Assembly (NCBI GenBank): GCA_013423325.1
Contig: BLJB01000052.1
Span: 62,001-126,000 of the forward strand
DNA: 64,000 nucleotides
Source: Usnea hakonensis
Lineage: Eukaryota; Ascomycota; Lecanoromycetes; Lecanorales; Parmeliaceae
Reading direction: 5' to 3'
Shown: one piece after another, positions 23,185-33,077 of the stretch
Position numbering within the stretch: position 1 is the first letter of the stretch
How the letters are laid out: each line of letters begins with the position of its first letter
Notes under the pieces: generated by a model
What the model saw: the letters and a program-made list of their open reading frames with translations, nothing else
Told to the model about the DNA's origin: nothing
The model's database searches: none
Position numbers and translations under genes: made by a program

Positions 23185-25154
23185 ATGGGCCCTGAAATTC
23201 ACAATGGTGACACCGAAAACGGCGCCTTACCTGATGAACAGTCTTCCTGGCAAAATGAGCACCGGGATGATGGACCTGAACCATCTACCCCCGGGGGGTC
23301 GGACATGTACATACAGTCTGGGTCATCAGACGCGGGAGACATTCCATTCCCTCTCCCGGTCTGGCTGCGCGAGTCATCAAAGTCTTTCCACTGGCGATGG
23401 GTGCCGGTTGGCGTTCGACAAGCTGCTCGAGCGGTCGTAGCCTGGTCCAAAGGACCGGATCCGCCCCAAATACAGAAGATCACGCCCTTTTTCCCCGGGA
23501 TACAAGAAGCACCGGCAACATATATAAACCGATACCTACCGAAGCGAAGGCACAAGGCTGCGCTACTCGCATTTTTTTACTTCTGCTGGCTCCTGACCTT
23601 CATTCTAGTACTCAATCATTCTGCACAGGCCGGCAATATCGAAGGTTACGGCACACCGCAACCGATCTGGTGCGGTGCAAGCTTCTGGTGAGCCGTCATC
23701 AATTTCATGGCATACTCGGTACTGATTCCGGTAGGAATCCCGGCAACGGCTGTGGCTTGAACGGAAATAGGTGTCGTCCTTTTGACAATGCTACACTCGC
23801 CTTCAGATGCCCTGCCAATTGTAAGGCTGTCAAGGTGCTGAACCCGCATGCAGTGGGTGACCAGGACATCAACTATCAATCTTATGTGATTGGTGGACCA
23901 ACTACAGCAAATTCCACCTTACTGGAAACTGCATATCGCGGCGACTCGTTCATTTGTCAAGCCGCGATACATTCAGGTCTTGTTGGCAACGATAATGGCG
24001 GCTGCGGTGTCGCTCTTCTTTCTGGCGAGCAGAGTAATTTCATATCCACTGAACGGCACGGCATTCAGAGCATTGGGTTCGATTCAAGCTTTCCAAAATC
24101 CTTTACTTTCGTCTCCGGACTCTCTTCGACATGCGTAAGGGACCTGCGTTGGCCTCTTCTAGCCGTAACGTGCGGATTCACTACCATCCTATCCCTTTGT
24201 ACAACTTCACCACCTGTCTTCTTCTGCTCGATATTCACCATGCTTTTCTTCCACGTCGGACTTGTCTCCGACCCGCCAAATCACTCCGATTACGCCTCGC
24301 TCACCTCAACCATAATTGGTCGTTTCCTACCAGCGGCGTTCGTAGCGTTCGTCATATACCGCTTCTCTGTCAAGCCTCAACAAACAGGCCTGACCGCTAA
24401 TATCGAGAGAACAGTCTTATGGCTTGGAGGAGCGTGGGTGGGCGGTCTTAATAATTACACATTCGCCTTCATCCCTTTACAACGCTTGACGCCCCACGAC
24501 CTCCAAGTGCAAGCTGGAGCAAAAGTTGCTTTGATTCTGGTCGTACTCCTTCTCTTCACCATTGCGCTCGGTCAAGTCTGGTATCTCCGGCTGGAAGGAC
24601 GGTTTCCACGTTATCTAGCTATTTACTCTATCTTCGTGGCCTCCTTACTCCTCTGTGTCGCATTACCTCCTCTCAATCTTCGTATCCATCATTACATTTT
24701 AGCCCTCCTCCTGCTACCGGGTACACGCCCGCAGACAAGACCGGGCTTACTCTATCAGGGCATTCTCGTGGGCTTGTTTATCAACGGTATCGCGCGCTGG
24801 GGATTTGATTCCATGATGCAGACGACTCTGGATTTACGTGGGGACGGACAAGTGGGTTCGCTTCTGCCCAACATCACAGCGCCAGTGCTCGGTTCGTCCA
24901 ATATAACTTTCTCATGGAGCCAGCCTCCGCCCCCTTATGATGGAGTGAGTGTACTTGTGAACGATGTTGAAAGGCATCGATGGTATTACGGCGAGGGAGA
25001 CCCTTCGCACACGTTCTGCCGGAACAATGAGATGGAGAAAGAATATTTCAGATTTGGGTATATGAGTGGAAGCGAGACTGCAGACTTTACAAAAGCAGGG
25101 ATATGGGAGACGGACGGTGGCTTCACAGAGATGAAGCCTGGCCCAAGTAAATAG
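23185..25154 (+). CDS. LCCL-domain multi-pass membrane protein
   Basis: Exons 23185-23687 and 23735-25154 encode 640 residues. After a disordered acidic N-terminus, a first membrane segment (AALLAFFYFCWLLTFILVL) is followed by a lumenal or extracellular Cys-rich LCCL module. The LCCL signature AYRGDSFICQAAIHSG and GGCGVALLSGEQ is clear, with paired cysteines in NPGNGCGLNGNRCRPFD and FRCPANCKAV. The second half has about eight hydrophobic helices. The C-terminal tail has a soluble Trp/Tyr-rich segment. Fungal proteins of this architecture are conserved but functionally uncharacterised; sorting to an endomembrane or the plasma membrane is inferred from topology. The intron join (TG|G, Trp) restores GASFWNPGNG. 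The start is the first in-frame ATG. Confidence 0.85.
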
Positions 25155-25565
25155 ATTGCTGTTCATAGGTCACATTAAGGCTACGGAACTGACAATGGCC
25201 ATAACCATAAATCGATCAAAGTTCTTTCCTTCTTCCTGCCTCCTCTTATCTCTTGAAGACGTCAAAGCCTGTGACTCTCGGGTGACCTCGACACAGTACA
25301 TCTCTCCACACTGACAAGTCTTTTGTTGGCTGAAGGTAATGATTGCGTCATCGGCTGAAACCCGGGACGCATCCTTGATCCTGCATGGGGAGTACTGCGT
25401 GGCCACGAGCGATGAATGATTGAATAGGAAACAACAAGCGCCTTCGCTCCAACGCACCATAAAGAGTAAAAACGTCCGATCACGAATAATTTCCCAACAC
25501 CCCTCCAGTAACAAGGAGACTAACTTTTCCGTACCTGGGCTGAACGCCATCAATGTTGTCTCGAG
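25155..25565. other. intergenic between convergent genes
   Basis: 411 bp of 3' flank between the LCCL gene (+) and nmrA (-). Open frames here are not supported by any family pattern. Confidence 0.5.
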
Positions 25566-26909
25566 TCATGTCTCTTCGTTCATCCAGGTTAGCCCGTGCG
25601 CGGCTTCCTCCAAAGGCTGGAATCCTCGTCAGCCCCAGAGATACAGCGTAGACACCTGTACGGGCACATACGAAAACCTCCCGGGCATACTCCTCGATTC
25701 CTCTCCAGCCGGGCCATAAAGCTCTTGCCTCTTCCACTACGGTGCCATGCCCGCTGTCTCCACCGCTCTCGTCCCCGTTCCAGCCGTTGGCACCGTATAC
25801 TTCCCTGGAAATCTTAAGTTCTAGATCAAGGCCAAAGTATGGAGCTTTGCATTTTCCAAACAACTCCTCTAATGCGAGCAGCTGTTCTCGGTAGCCGTTA
25901 GGAACGCTGACTTCGATGTCGACGGTTTGACTGTAGACGTAGCGAACTGGGCGGCGTAAGGCACAAGAAAAGAGGCGACAGACACGGGTCGGAGTGAGAA
26001 GCTCAAACGCCAAGGCAATGCTGGAGGCGGCAGAACATCAGTGGTTACGATAAGTTCGGACAGGACGATGAGTCTGGACAAACATACCGATGTCCGGACC
26101 ATTTTCGCGGCCCATCCTTGAACACCTGAAGGATTGCGGGACCCGTGTCATGCTCTGCGTCAAACCAAGGGATGGCTATTTTGGGATCAAAAGGTGCTTT
26201 CCACTCGAAGCTTCCGTCTGGTTGTAAAGCCATACGGAACAGTGGCATGGGTAAGGATGTAAAGTTGTTATTATAAATGCCCGTGTAGACAAAGGTAGCC
26301 GGAAGGCCAATCTAATTTCGAAAGTACTAGTATCAGCACTAGGATGTAATCAAGACTAGGTACTTCTCTTCTCACCTGCCGTCTGTGTAAGGTATCAGCA
26401 TCATCTTGCCATGGAAGAAATCAGTCATCTTCGACTCACATGTAATTCTCGACGGTAAATTTGCAGCTCCACAAAGGCACCGCTGGCCAACCTTTACCAA
26501 ATACGCTGTGATCCGGCATGCTGCTATAGATATAGTGCTGAACATGAGCTTTCTTGGCCGCGTTGGCCAAAGATTTGCCGATAGCCACCTCATCGCCCCA
26601 TGAGATGGTATTGATGAATGCCTGGTGAGCACCTACGAAGAGGTGCGCTACGAGCTCTTTGTCTTCAAGAGAGCCCTCGAGGAGCGTCACATTGTCAAGG
26701 GTTTCAAGCTCTTGACTAACCGGCGCTGTCTTTTGGTTGACATGAGCTCTGACTTGGTATCTACCCGCCTCTTAGTGTCACTGTGCCTGATTCCAGGTAT
26801 GAGTAAGGATGACGGGGGAAACCATTTACCCTACTGCTGAGGCGACACGAACAAGGGAAGCAGCTTGTCGGCCTGTTGCATTGACGATTACTAGTATTTT
26901 GTTTGTCAT
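25566..26909 (-). CDS. nmrA: NmrA-type nitrogen metabolite repression regulator
   Basis: Redox-cofactor-sensing Rossmann protein that inhibits the GATA activator AreA/Nit2 when preferred nitrogen is available. Six exons (26909-26830, 26760-26440, 26382-26376, 26311-26088, 26020-25672, 25616-25566) encode 343 residues, close to the ~352 of A. nidulans NmrA. Near the N-terminus IVNATGRQAASLVRVAS is the dinucleotide loop. FINTISWGDEVAIGK, HYIYSSMPDHS, TFVYTGIYNNNFTSLP, PWFDAEHDTGPAILQ and GWRGIEEYAREVF are diagnostic. Exon 3 is only 7 nt and supplies (Ile)-Arg-Gln; without it the frame breaks. The final 16 codons (PLEEAAHGLTWMNEET) lie in a separate exon. The gene sits downstream of an asparaginase on the same strand, which fits a nitrogen theme. 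Confidence 0.93.
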
Positions 26910-29547
26910 GTGAATCGCCTCAGAAAGTTAAGGGGTGTTCTATATATCAATTGGAGCAAGGCCTAGGCTGGGAGATATTGGAGAAAGTAGAGAAAGTAGA
27001 AAAAGTGCATGGAAGAAATGGGGATCTGATGTAGAGTAGGTAGGGAAAAGAGAGTGTGTGATGCAATGGCAATCGGGATCACGTGGAATGAGAAAGAGGA
27101 AAGAGGAAAGAGGAAACAGAGCGAATTGGTAGGCTGTGGATCATCTAATAATGTACCTACGTAAGGTATGTGTTTGTGCGCGCATGGATAAGGTAGGTAG
27201 GTAGGTATGGTAATGGTAATGGTAAATCTGGGGAAATAGGGTTGATGGGTAGGGCAGAGGCATATGTTTGGTTCTCGCACGAGAGGTAATTATGACTGTT
27301 ATTGGAGGGGAAGAAAAGGATTATGAGCATGGTATGTACTCAATAATGTAGATTATGTGGTAGTGGTGGTAGTGGTGGTAGTGGTAGTCATGGTAGTAGC
27401 TTAGAGTCAAAGTCAAGACTTTCTGCCATCTTCCATCCTCTACCCTAAGTACCCTCAAAGTTTGTATGATAAGGAACAAGACGAAGCCGTCTGCTTAGTT
27501 CTGAGCCATTATTGACCGCTTATGGCATGCTACGGTGGTAGTAATGAGCAAGATGGAGTCAAATAAATATTCCGGTTGGTTGGTGTTTGGTTCAACGGAT
27601 CTACAGAAAAGTTAGGGCCGAACTGAGTGTCACCAAATGAATAAGGTAGGTACTTTAATAATAATGATGATAACAGTAATAATATGTTGTAAAGTACGTG
27701 AGAGTATCAGGTCAGTATGCGCAGACGCAATGCTCCGGTGCCACTTGATTGGTAGAAGTGGGAAGAGAATGATTGGATATGTGCTTTAATATCGAGTAAA
27801 CAATAAGTAAAAGAAATTGACCATTGAGCAGCTAATAACATCCATTACACTTCCTTCGGATAAGGTGGAGGGTTTTGATTTGAGGTGGAAAGATTGAAAG
27901 AAAGGTTCGGAGTCAAAATGTTGATGATTACATTTTTCATCATGTAAGAGCACGACATTTGCAGAGCGGAAAGGCCATGTGTTTGGTGATTAAGGTAGAG
28001 TATCATCGTAGATCGTAAGGTAGCTACGTAATTAATTTCGAAACTAGGGCCAATCAGGTTTAGAGATCCCTTGGCCTTGCTCCATCTACCTGTACCACCT
28101 TACCGCATTTACCTTATTTTACCTTACTTACCTTTCTTGTAGGTACGGAGTAAAGTAAAGTGAGGTATTTTCTATGCAGGGCGCGTTCAAAGGCTTTGAG
28201 CAGTTTCCGGCTTCTGGGGGTAGGGAGGAAAAGTGAAGGGAAAGAAAGGGAAGGAAAACGAGAAACACACACGCCTGAGGCCTTCTCATTCTTTTACCCT
28301 CTCTCACAACCGAATCTGAATTCATGATGAATTTATGGATAGTTTTTCCGCTTTGAGTCAATGTACGAAGAGATCCATCCCGCGGTCAAAGCACATCAAT
28401 CGAAGATGACGGACCTGTGTGATTGATTGATTTTGAAGCGAAAGACACACTTCTAATCTACCCGTAGCCCATCTCCAATCTTTCATTATTTCCATGGCCA
28501 AGGAAGACTTTGATCTCTTACGGACTGCTGCAGGATCTCAAGCCGTTCCTTTGCAGTCATGAAGGCTTGAGAGTAAGTGTCGATAGCACGTGCACGGTGG
28601 GACTATTCCCAAAGTGGTTCTTTGGTACTTAACTAGCGAATCACTAGAGAACACATGGTTTTTGAAGGAATCGATGATGACTTGAGGGCATCGATGAGGA
28701 CATTGAGCATCCATCATACCGGCCAATCTGTTCTGGAAGGTGTTCCCGGACCCTCATTACTGTCCTATTCTCCACCTGTTACCACGCTCATCGTAATTGG
28801 CCATTAACATGATCGTCTGACGCACGCAGCTCTCCTGCAAGCCATGGGAAGTTTCTCTGGAAACCAATCAGATCGTTCACCATTGAGAAATATATCCTGT
28901 CTTATTTATATAACGAATCGATACAAGGTATCGCCACGCGGCGCCTGTAGGTAATGCCATGATACCTAGCAGTCCTAGCGCTGGTTTGCCCTGATCTTGC
29001 AAGATCGTGGGCTCAAACTATTGATCCTAGCTTATGATGGGTAGAAACAACTACTTACACTTTTGGTCGAGCAGGAGACGTCTTCCTTCCTGCTGGGGCG
29101 CCTGGGATTTTCGGGTTGGTCGCGTTACCACTATTATGTTCGCTAACGTCACTTCGGCACATTTGATGGATCCATCAAAATTCTCGGCGGCGGGCGGGCT
29201 TCTTCAAGATGCTAAGATGGTCGGAGAATCTTAGCCTCTTGAGGTCAAATGATGCCCGTTGTCGGCATTGTAACCTAAACACGTCCGAGGCCAGAAGAGT
29301 TAGTCCCTTCACCTTCTAGTCTCTACTTAGTGTTGGCGAAGCTGTCGTCTTGAGAAATGGCCGGGGTCTTCGTCGAAGAAAGGATTGCCTCACAAGGTAA
29401 TGCCAAAGCTGGTCTTGCATTGACGAGCTTTCACCAGCCCGATGCTACTTACCTATGCTTGCCGGCGCTAAATGTGAACCCGAACCTTATTGACGCTTCT
29501 GGATCTCTTCTTACGAAGAGAGAGCAAAGCTTGTATATCAATTCTGA
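26910..29547. promoter_or_regulatory. 2.6-kb gene-free region upstream of nmrA
   Basis: Lies between the nmrA start and the asparaginase stop, both on the minus strand. It is rich in simple sequence: GGTAGGTAGGTAGG near 27190-27207, GGT/AGT triplets near 27360-27398, and ACCTTA/TTACCT runs at 28080-28145 ending in an inverted TACTCCGTA at 28144-28152. HGATAR sites, the AreA consensus, occur at 27467-27472, 27668-27673 and 28581-28586, but such hexamers are common by chance. No protein-coding frame is convincing. Confidence 0.4.
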
Positions 29548-31370
29548 TCAGGTCGGTGTCAATCCAGCCATACTCCATATCTCTCGTGAGTTCTGAGCGT
29601 GGAATCTAGCAAAATTGAGCTCGTCCGCGTGGAGATGAGCCCCCGACCTCTTGAGCAGGGACACGTGTTCCTTGAGTCCGGCATTGGCCGAGAGAAACAA
29701 CGGCGTTCGGCCGGTGTTATTGCGCAAGTGCACCGAAGCGCCTTCTGTCAGTAGCATCCGTAAGATTTCGACTTCAGGCGCTGTAGCGGCAATGTGCTTT
29801 CGTGTGTCATTAGCTTTCTGTTGCCGTCAATGATGCACAGATACTCACCAATGGCGTATTGCCGGAGTAATCTGCTTCATTGAGCAGCCACTGAGCGTGA
29901 TCGTTTTTCAAGAACTTCTGGATTTCGAGGACGTCCCCTTTCGAGATAGCGTATCCAAGAGACGTAAGATTGGTTAGTCTGTCTGGCAATACACTGTTGG
30001 GATGCTCAAAGACCATGTTTCGTTGAGAGGTGAGCTCACCTCTCAATGAAACAGACATCTTCTGCACGATATCTTCGGAGCTTAAGCCTGGCATTGCAAG
30101 AAGATAAGAAAGTTTCGTAAGAGCTGCCTCGGACGTCATGTCATGCCCAGGAATAACACCAGCACGCTTTAGCAGCATCGCGGGTTCATACAAGGGGCTT
30201 ACTGTGCCAGTCATGCCTTTAACCACTTTGATTAGTAAAATCGAGCACAGGGGCGGATATTCTCACATTGTGTAACATTCACGATCATAATGCCTCTCTT
30301 AATTGCATTTGCAAATACCTTCGTCAGAGCTCCATCAGGTCCTCCAGGCGCATTCCCAGCACCAAAGGTCTCTAAAACTAGCCCTTGAAGGCCATCGAGC
30401 TGAAGTACAGCCTCGACCATTCTCGGCTCTATCCCGGGAAAGATTCTCAGACAGGCCACATTGCCCGTTGCATGATTTGTTTGTATACTAAAGGGCTCCA
30501 GATTGGTTGGTCTATAAATGAGTTCCCAATTGACATGGGTCTTCAACGACGAAATTTCGGCCAACGGAGGCGCATTGCAGGAAGCAAAAGCTGAAAATTC
30601 GCTAGCAGAGACCTTGGTACTCCGATTGCCGCGAAACAGCTTATAGTTAAAGAAGAGGCATACTTCAGGTATCATAAAATGGCCAGCAATAATCAACGAT
30701 CCCAACAAGTTGTCTGTGGCATCATTTTGGAGCTCCAACATTGGCGCTTGGCTTCCGGTCAAGATGACCGGCTTTCCTAGATTCTGCAGCATGAAACTGA
30801 GCGCAGAGCACGTGTAGGCAAGGCTGTCTGTGCCATGTAAGATGACAAAGGCGTCAAAAAGCTTGTAATTCCTGAAGACTGTCTGAGCAATGTGGCTCCA
30901 TCCTTTGGCATCTATCGAGGACGAATCCAGAAGTTCTTGAAATTCGAAAACAGCATACCGAACATGCTTCTGATACGTACTGATGGGCGTTCGCAAGCTG
31001 CGGTGGTAAATCTCGGTCCCGTCGTCAACCACGACGACGATATCGCCGCAGCTGGACCCGTCATTAAAGGAAGGGCGGGGAGCCATACCAGACTCAAGGA
31101 ACCCTCTTGCGGGAACGAAGCCATTTGGGCTTCTTCGCATGCAGATTGTGCCGCTTTCAGAGTCAGCATGCCTGATCCAAAACATCGAAATCTACCAGTC
31201 AAGATACTATGAGAATCGCAAGATGGGGAAGTGAGCCTTGCGTCAGTTATCAAAGCATTTCTCAGGACGCCGAGTAAGGTTCGAAAGTAGGGTATCCTTT
31301 TGAAAGGTACGTACCCAGTCATAATTATCAAAACTCGTGACTCTGCAGCAGACGGAAAATGTGGCTCCAT
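29548..31370 (-). CDS. L-asparaginase (type I) with C-terminal ankyrin repeats
   Basis: Hydrolyses asparagine to aspartate and ammonia; related animal ASPG proteins have the same asparaginase-plus-ankyrin layout. Exons 31370-31315, 31153-30267, 30216-29849 and 29796-29548 encode 519 residues. The catalytic threonine is in IIMTGGTICMRR, formed across intron 1; the second triad is in ILHGTDSLAYT, with TGSQAP further on. NVTQC|MTGTV is joined across intron 2 with acceptor TTAAAG, chosen for its ACTAATC branch site and the family pattern. GHDMTSEAALTKLSYLL closes the catalytic domain. From about residue 375, LGYAISKGDVLEIQKFL, SGNTPLHIAATAPEVEILRM and NTGRTPLFLSANAG are ankyrin units. An in-frame ATG at 31415 is an alternative start. 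The gene is upstream of nmrA on the same strand. Confidence 0.9.
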
Positions 31371-32048
31371 TCGAATCACGGTAGCAGGGTAAAGACCTGG
31401 TTCTTCAATATACACAAATAATAAAACCCTCGAACGGCAGAATAATTGTCGGATTCTGGAGATTTGCAGTCCAGACTCCTCGATACGGGAATAATCACTC
31501 GGCTAAACTCCTTGATACCTGGAATCAATAGCGGCAGAAGCAAAGGTTTTCTCAATTCCTTTAATGTACGCGCTCTCTTAGCACGGGTGAGAGTACTGGC
31601 CTCAATGTTGCACAATCAAAAGGCTCTTTAGTGTGAGAAACGCTCCCACACAAATACTCAAAGGATTGTGACCACTTTGAAAAATTTCTTAATTCGGTGC
31701 ACATAGCATTAGGGTTAGGGCTAGTGCCCATATGATTTCTTCTCGCCGAAAACCTTACCTACCTAGGTACTTAGGTACCTTAAGGTATCGTAGCACTCAG
31801 AAGCAGTGAGTGTTTTGAAAACTCTCGGAACATATGGATTCTTTATTTACTTTCGTCTTTGTAAAGCCATAGGGAAGCACTGAGAATTTAAATGAATGAC
31901 AGTAGTGCTCATGTCTATCGCTGATGTATCTGTTGAGCAGAACCTCAAAATCAACTCCTGTGACCCAAGACCGCAGCAGGAATGCTCGTTATATCATGAT
32001 CATCTCTTCCATGCCTATGTGTCGTCATTTCTAGCTGATTGTGTCTCC
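31371..32048. promoter_or_regulatory. upstream region of the asparaginase gene
   Basis: 678 bp that must include the asparaginase promoter and the 3' flank of the next minus-strand gene. Contains TTAGGGTTAGGG at 31709-31720 and a dense TACCTACCTAGGTACTTAGGTACC run at 31756-31787. No gene seen. Confidence 0.5.
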
Positions 32049-33077
32049 TTAGTCCAAGTCTCTCATATTCCCGAAGGGAAATGCGGGGATTGTCACGGGC
32101 TCTTCCCTTTCGTTTGCGGCCCTTGCGATCATCTTTGACTTTTTGAAGATTTGATGATCCGCTCGATGAAGAGTTTGCTTCTTTGCCAGACTCATCGACC
32201 TGGTGAGCCCTCTCCAGCCGCTGTTCATTGCCATTGGTGTGTTGGAACTGTTTCTAGCCCGGGCAACGCTACCCGGTTTTTTGCTTCCCGAATTGTATGA
32301 ATTCCTCGGAGATAGGCGAGGCGGACTGAGCGAATACGGGTCGTAATCATGGTACGTGGGAGCCTTGCGTAGTTCAAGATCTGGGAAGTATTGCCCATCT
32401 TCGTCCTCTTCCTCTTGCACAATATGAACACTATCCTCAGGAAGCCATGAGTCGGTAGTCAGGGAACGAAGGCTGTCTTTGCGTTTGGGAAGACTGTCGT
32501 CGGGGGTAACAGGCTTTGTGGCTTCCAGAGCGACGGAAGGCTTATCCTCATCTGTAGCGGTGGGCATGCGGAGAGCGGCGTTCTTGATAGCTACGCGGAA
32601 CTGCGACGACTTCTCTGTTCGCTTGCGTTTGTGCATAGGGGCAAGATCTACCAGTCTTGCTGACCCTCTTGCAAGTATGGGAACCGCGATAGCAATGTGC
32701 GCTTCGTATTCGTCAATAGTGGCTGGCTCAGTAAAAACCTCGGCCACTTTCTCTGGAACGTTATACTTGAGTTCCTCCTCATTGCTCTCCGTGTCGCTGT
32801 CAGGACCAGGCGAGGGTTCTTCCTCGCTCGACATGTAGCGATCATGAAGATCCGCTTTGCTGTATGTATTGATGCGAAGATGGTTTGGGGTATCCTTCTT
32901 CAAGGACATTCTGCCGGTTGTTGTGGACGAGAGCTCCATATCCTTCTCGGTTTTCTCGTAAGCGTTGTCCAGGACCCATAAGTGGTCTCCCATAGCGTCG
33001 ATGCTCTCAATACTCGGCCTTGCGCCGGAAAGACTTGGTGAATCTAGAATTGACGGTTGATGATGGAGGACGGGCAT
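32049..33077 (-). CDS. Hypothetical protein, 342 aa, largely disordered
   Basis: A single uninterrupted frame of 342 residues with coding-like composition; the family is not recognised. It has a Ser/Pro-rich N-terminus (MPVLHHQPSILDSPSLSG), an acidic block (SSEEEPSPGPDSDTESNEEE), then a short likely ordered part, ATIDEYEAHIAIAVPILARG followed by HKRKRTEKSSQFR. A second acidic patch (QEEEDEDGQYFPDLELRK) precedes a basic Ser-rich tail. There is no signal peptide, membrane segment or known catalytic motif. The charged, low-complexity make-up fits a regulatory or nuclear protein, but this is only inferred. GAT triplets occur just upstream of the start (33153-33177). Confidence 0.6.
   Translation of the reverse strand: MPVLHHQPSILDSPSLSGARPSIESIDAMGDHLWVLDNAYEKTEKDMELSSTTTGRMSLKKDTPNHLRINTYSKADLHDRYMSSEEEPSPGPDSDTESNEEELKYNVPEKVAEVFTEPATIDEYEAHIAIAVPILARGSARLVDLAPMHKRKRTEKSSQFRVAIKNAALRMPTATDEDKPSVALEATKPVTPDDSLPKRKDSLRSLTTDSWLPEDSVHIVQEEEDEDGQYFPDLELRKAPTYHDYDPYSLSPPRLSPRNSYNSGSKKPGSVARARNSSNTPMAMNSGWRGLTRSMSLAKKQTLHRADHQIFKKSKMIARAANEREEPVTIPAFPFGNMRDLD

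Noticed and set aside
23397..23687. Alternative upstream part of the frame used by LCCL exon 2
   Set aside because: The frame of exon 1 (23185-23687) gives the better protein, a membrane helix and a correct intron join.
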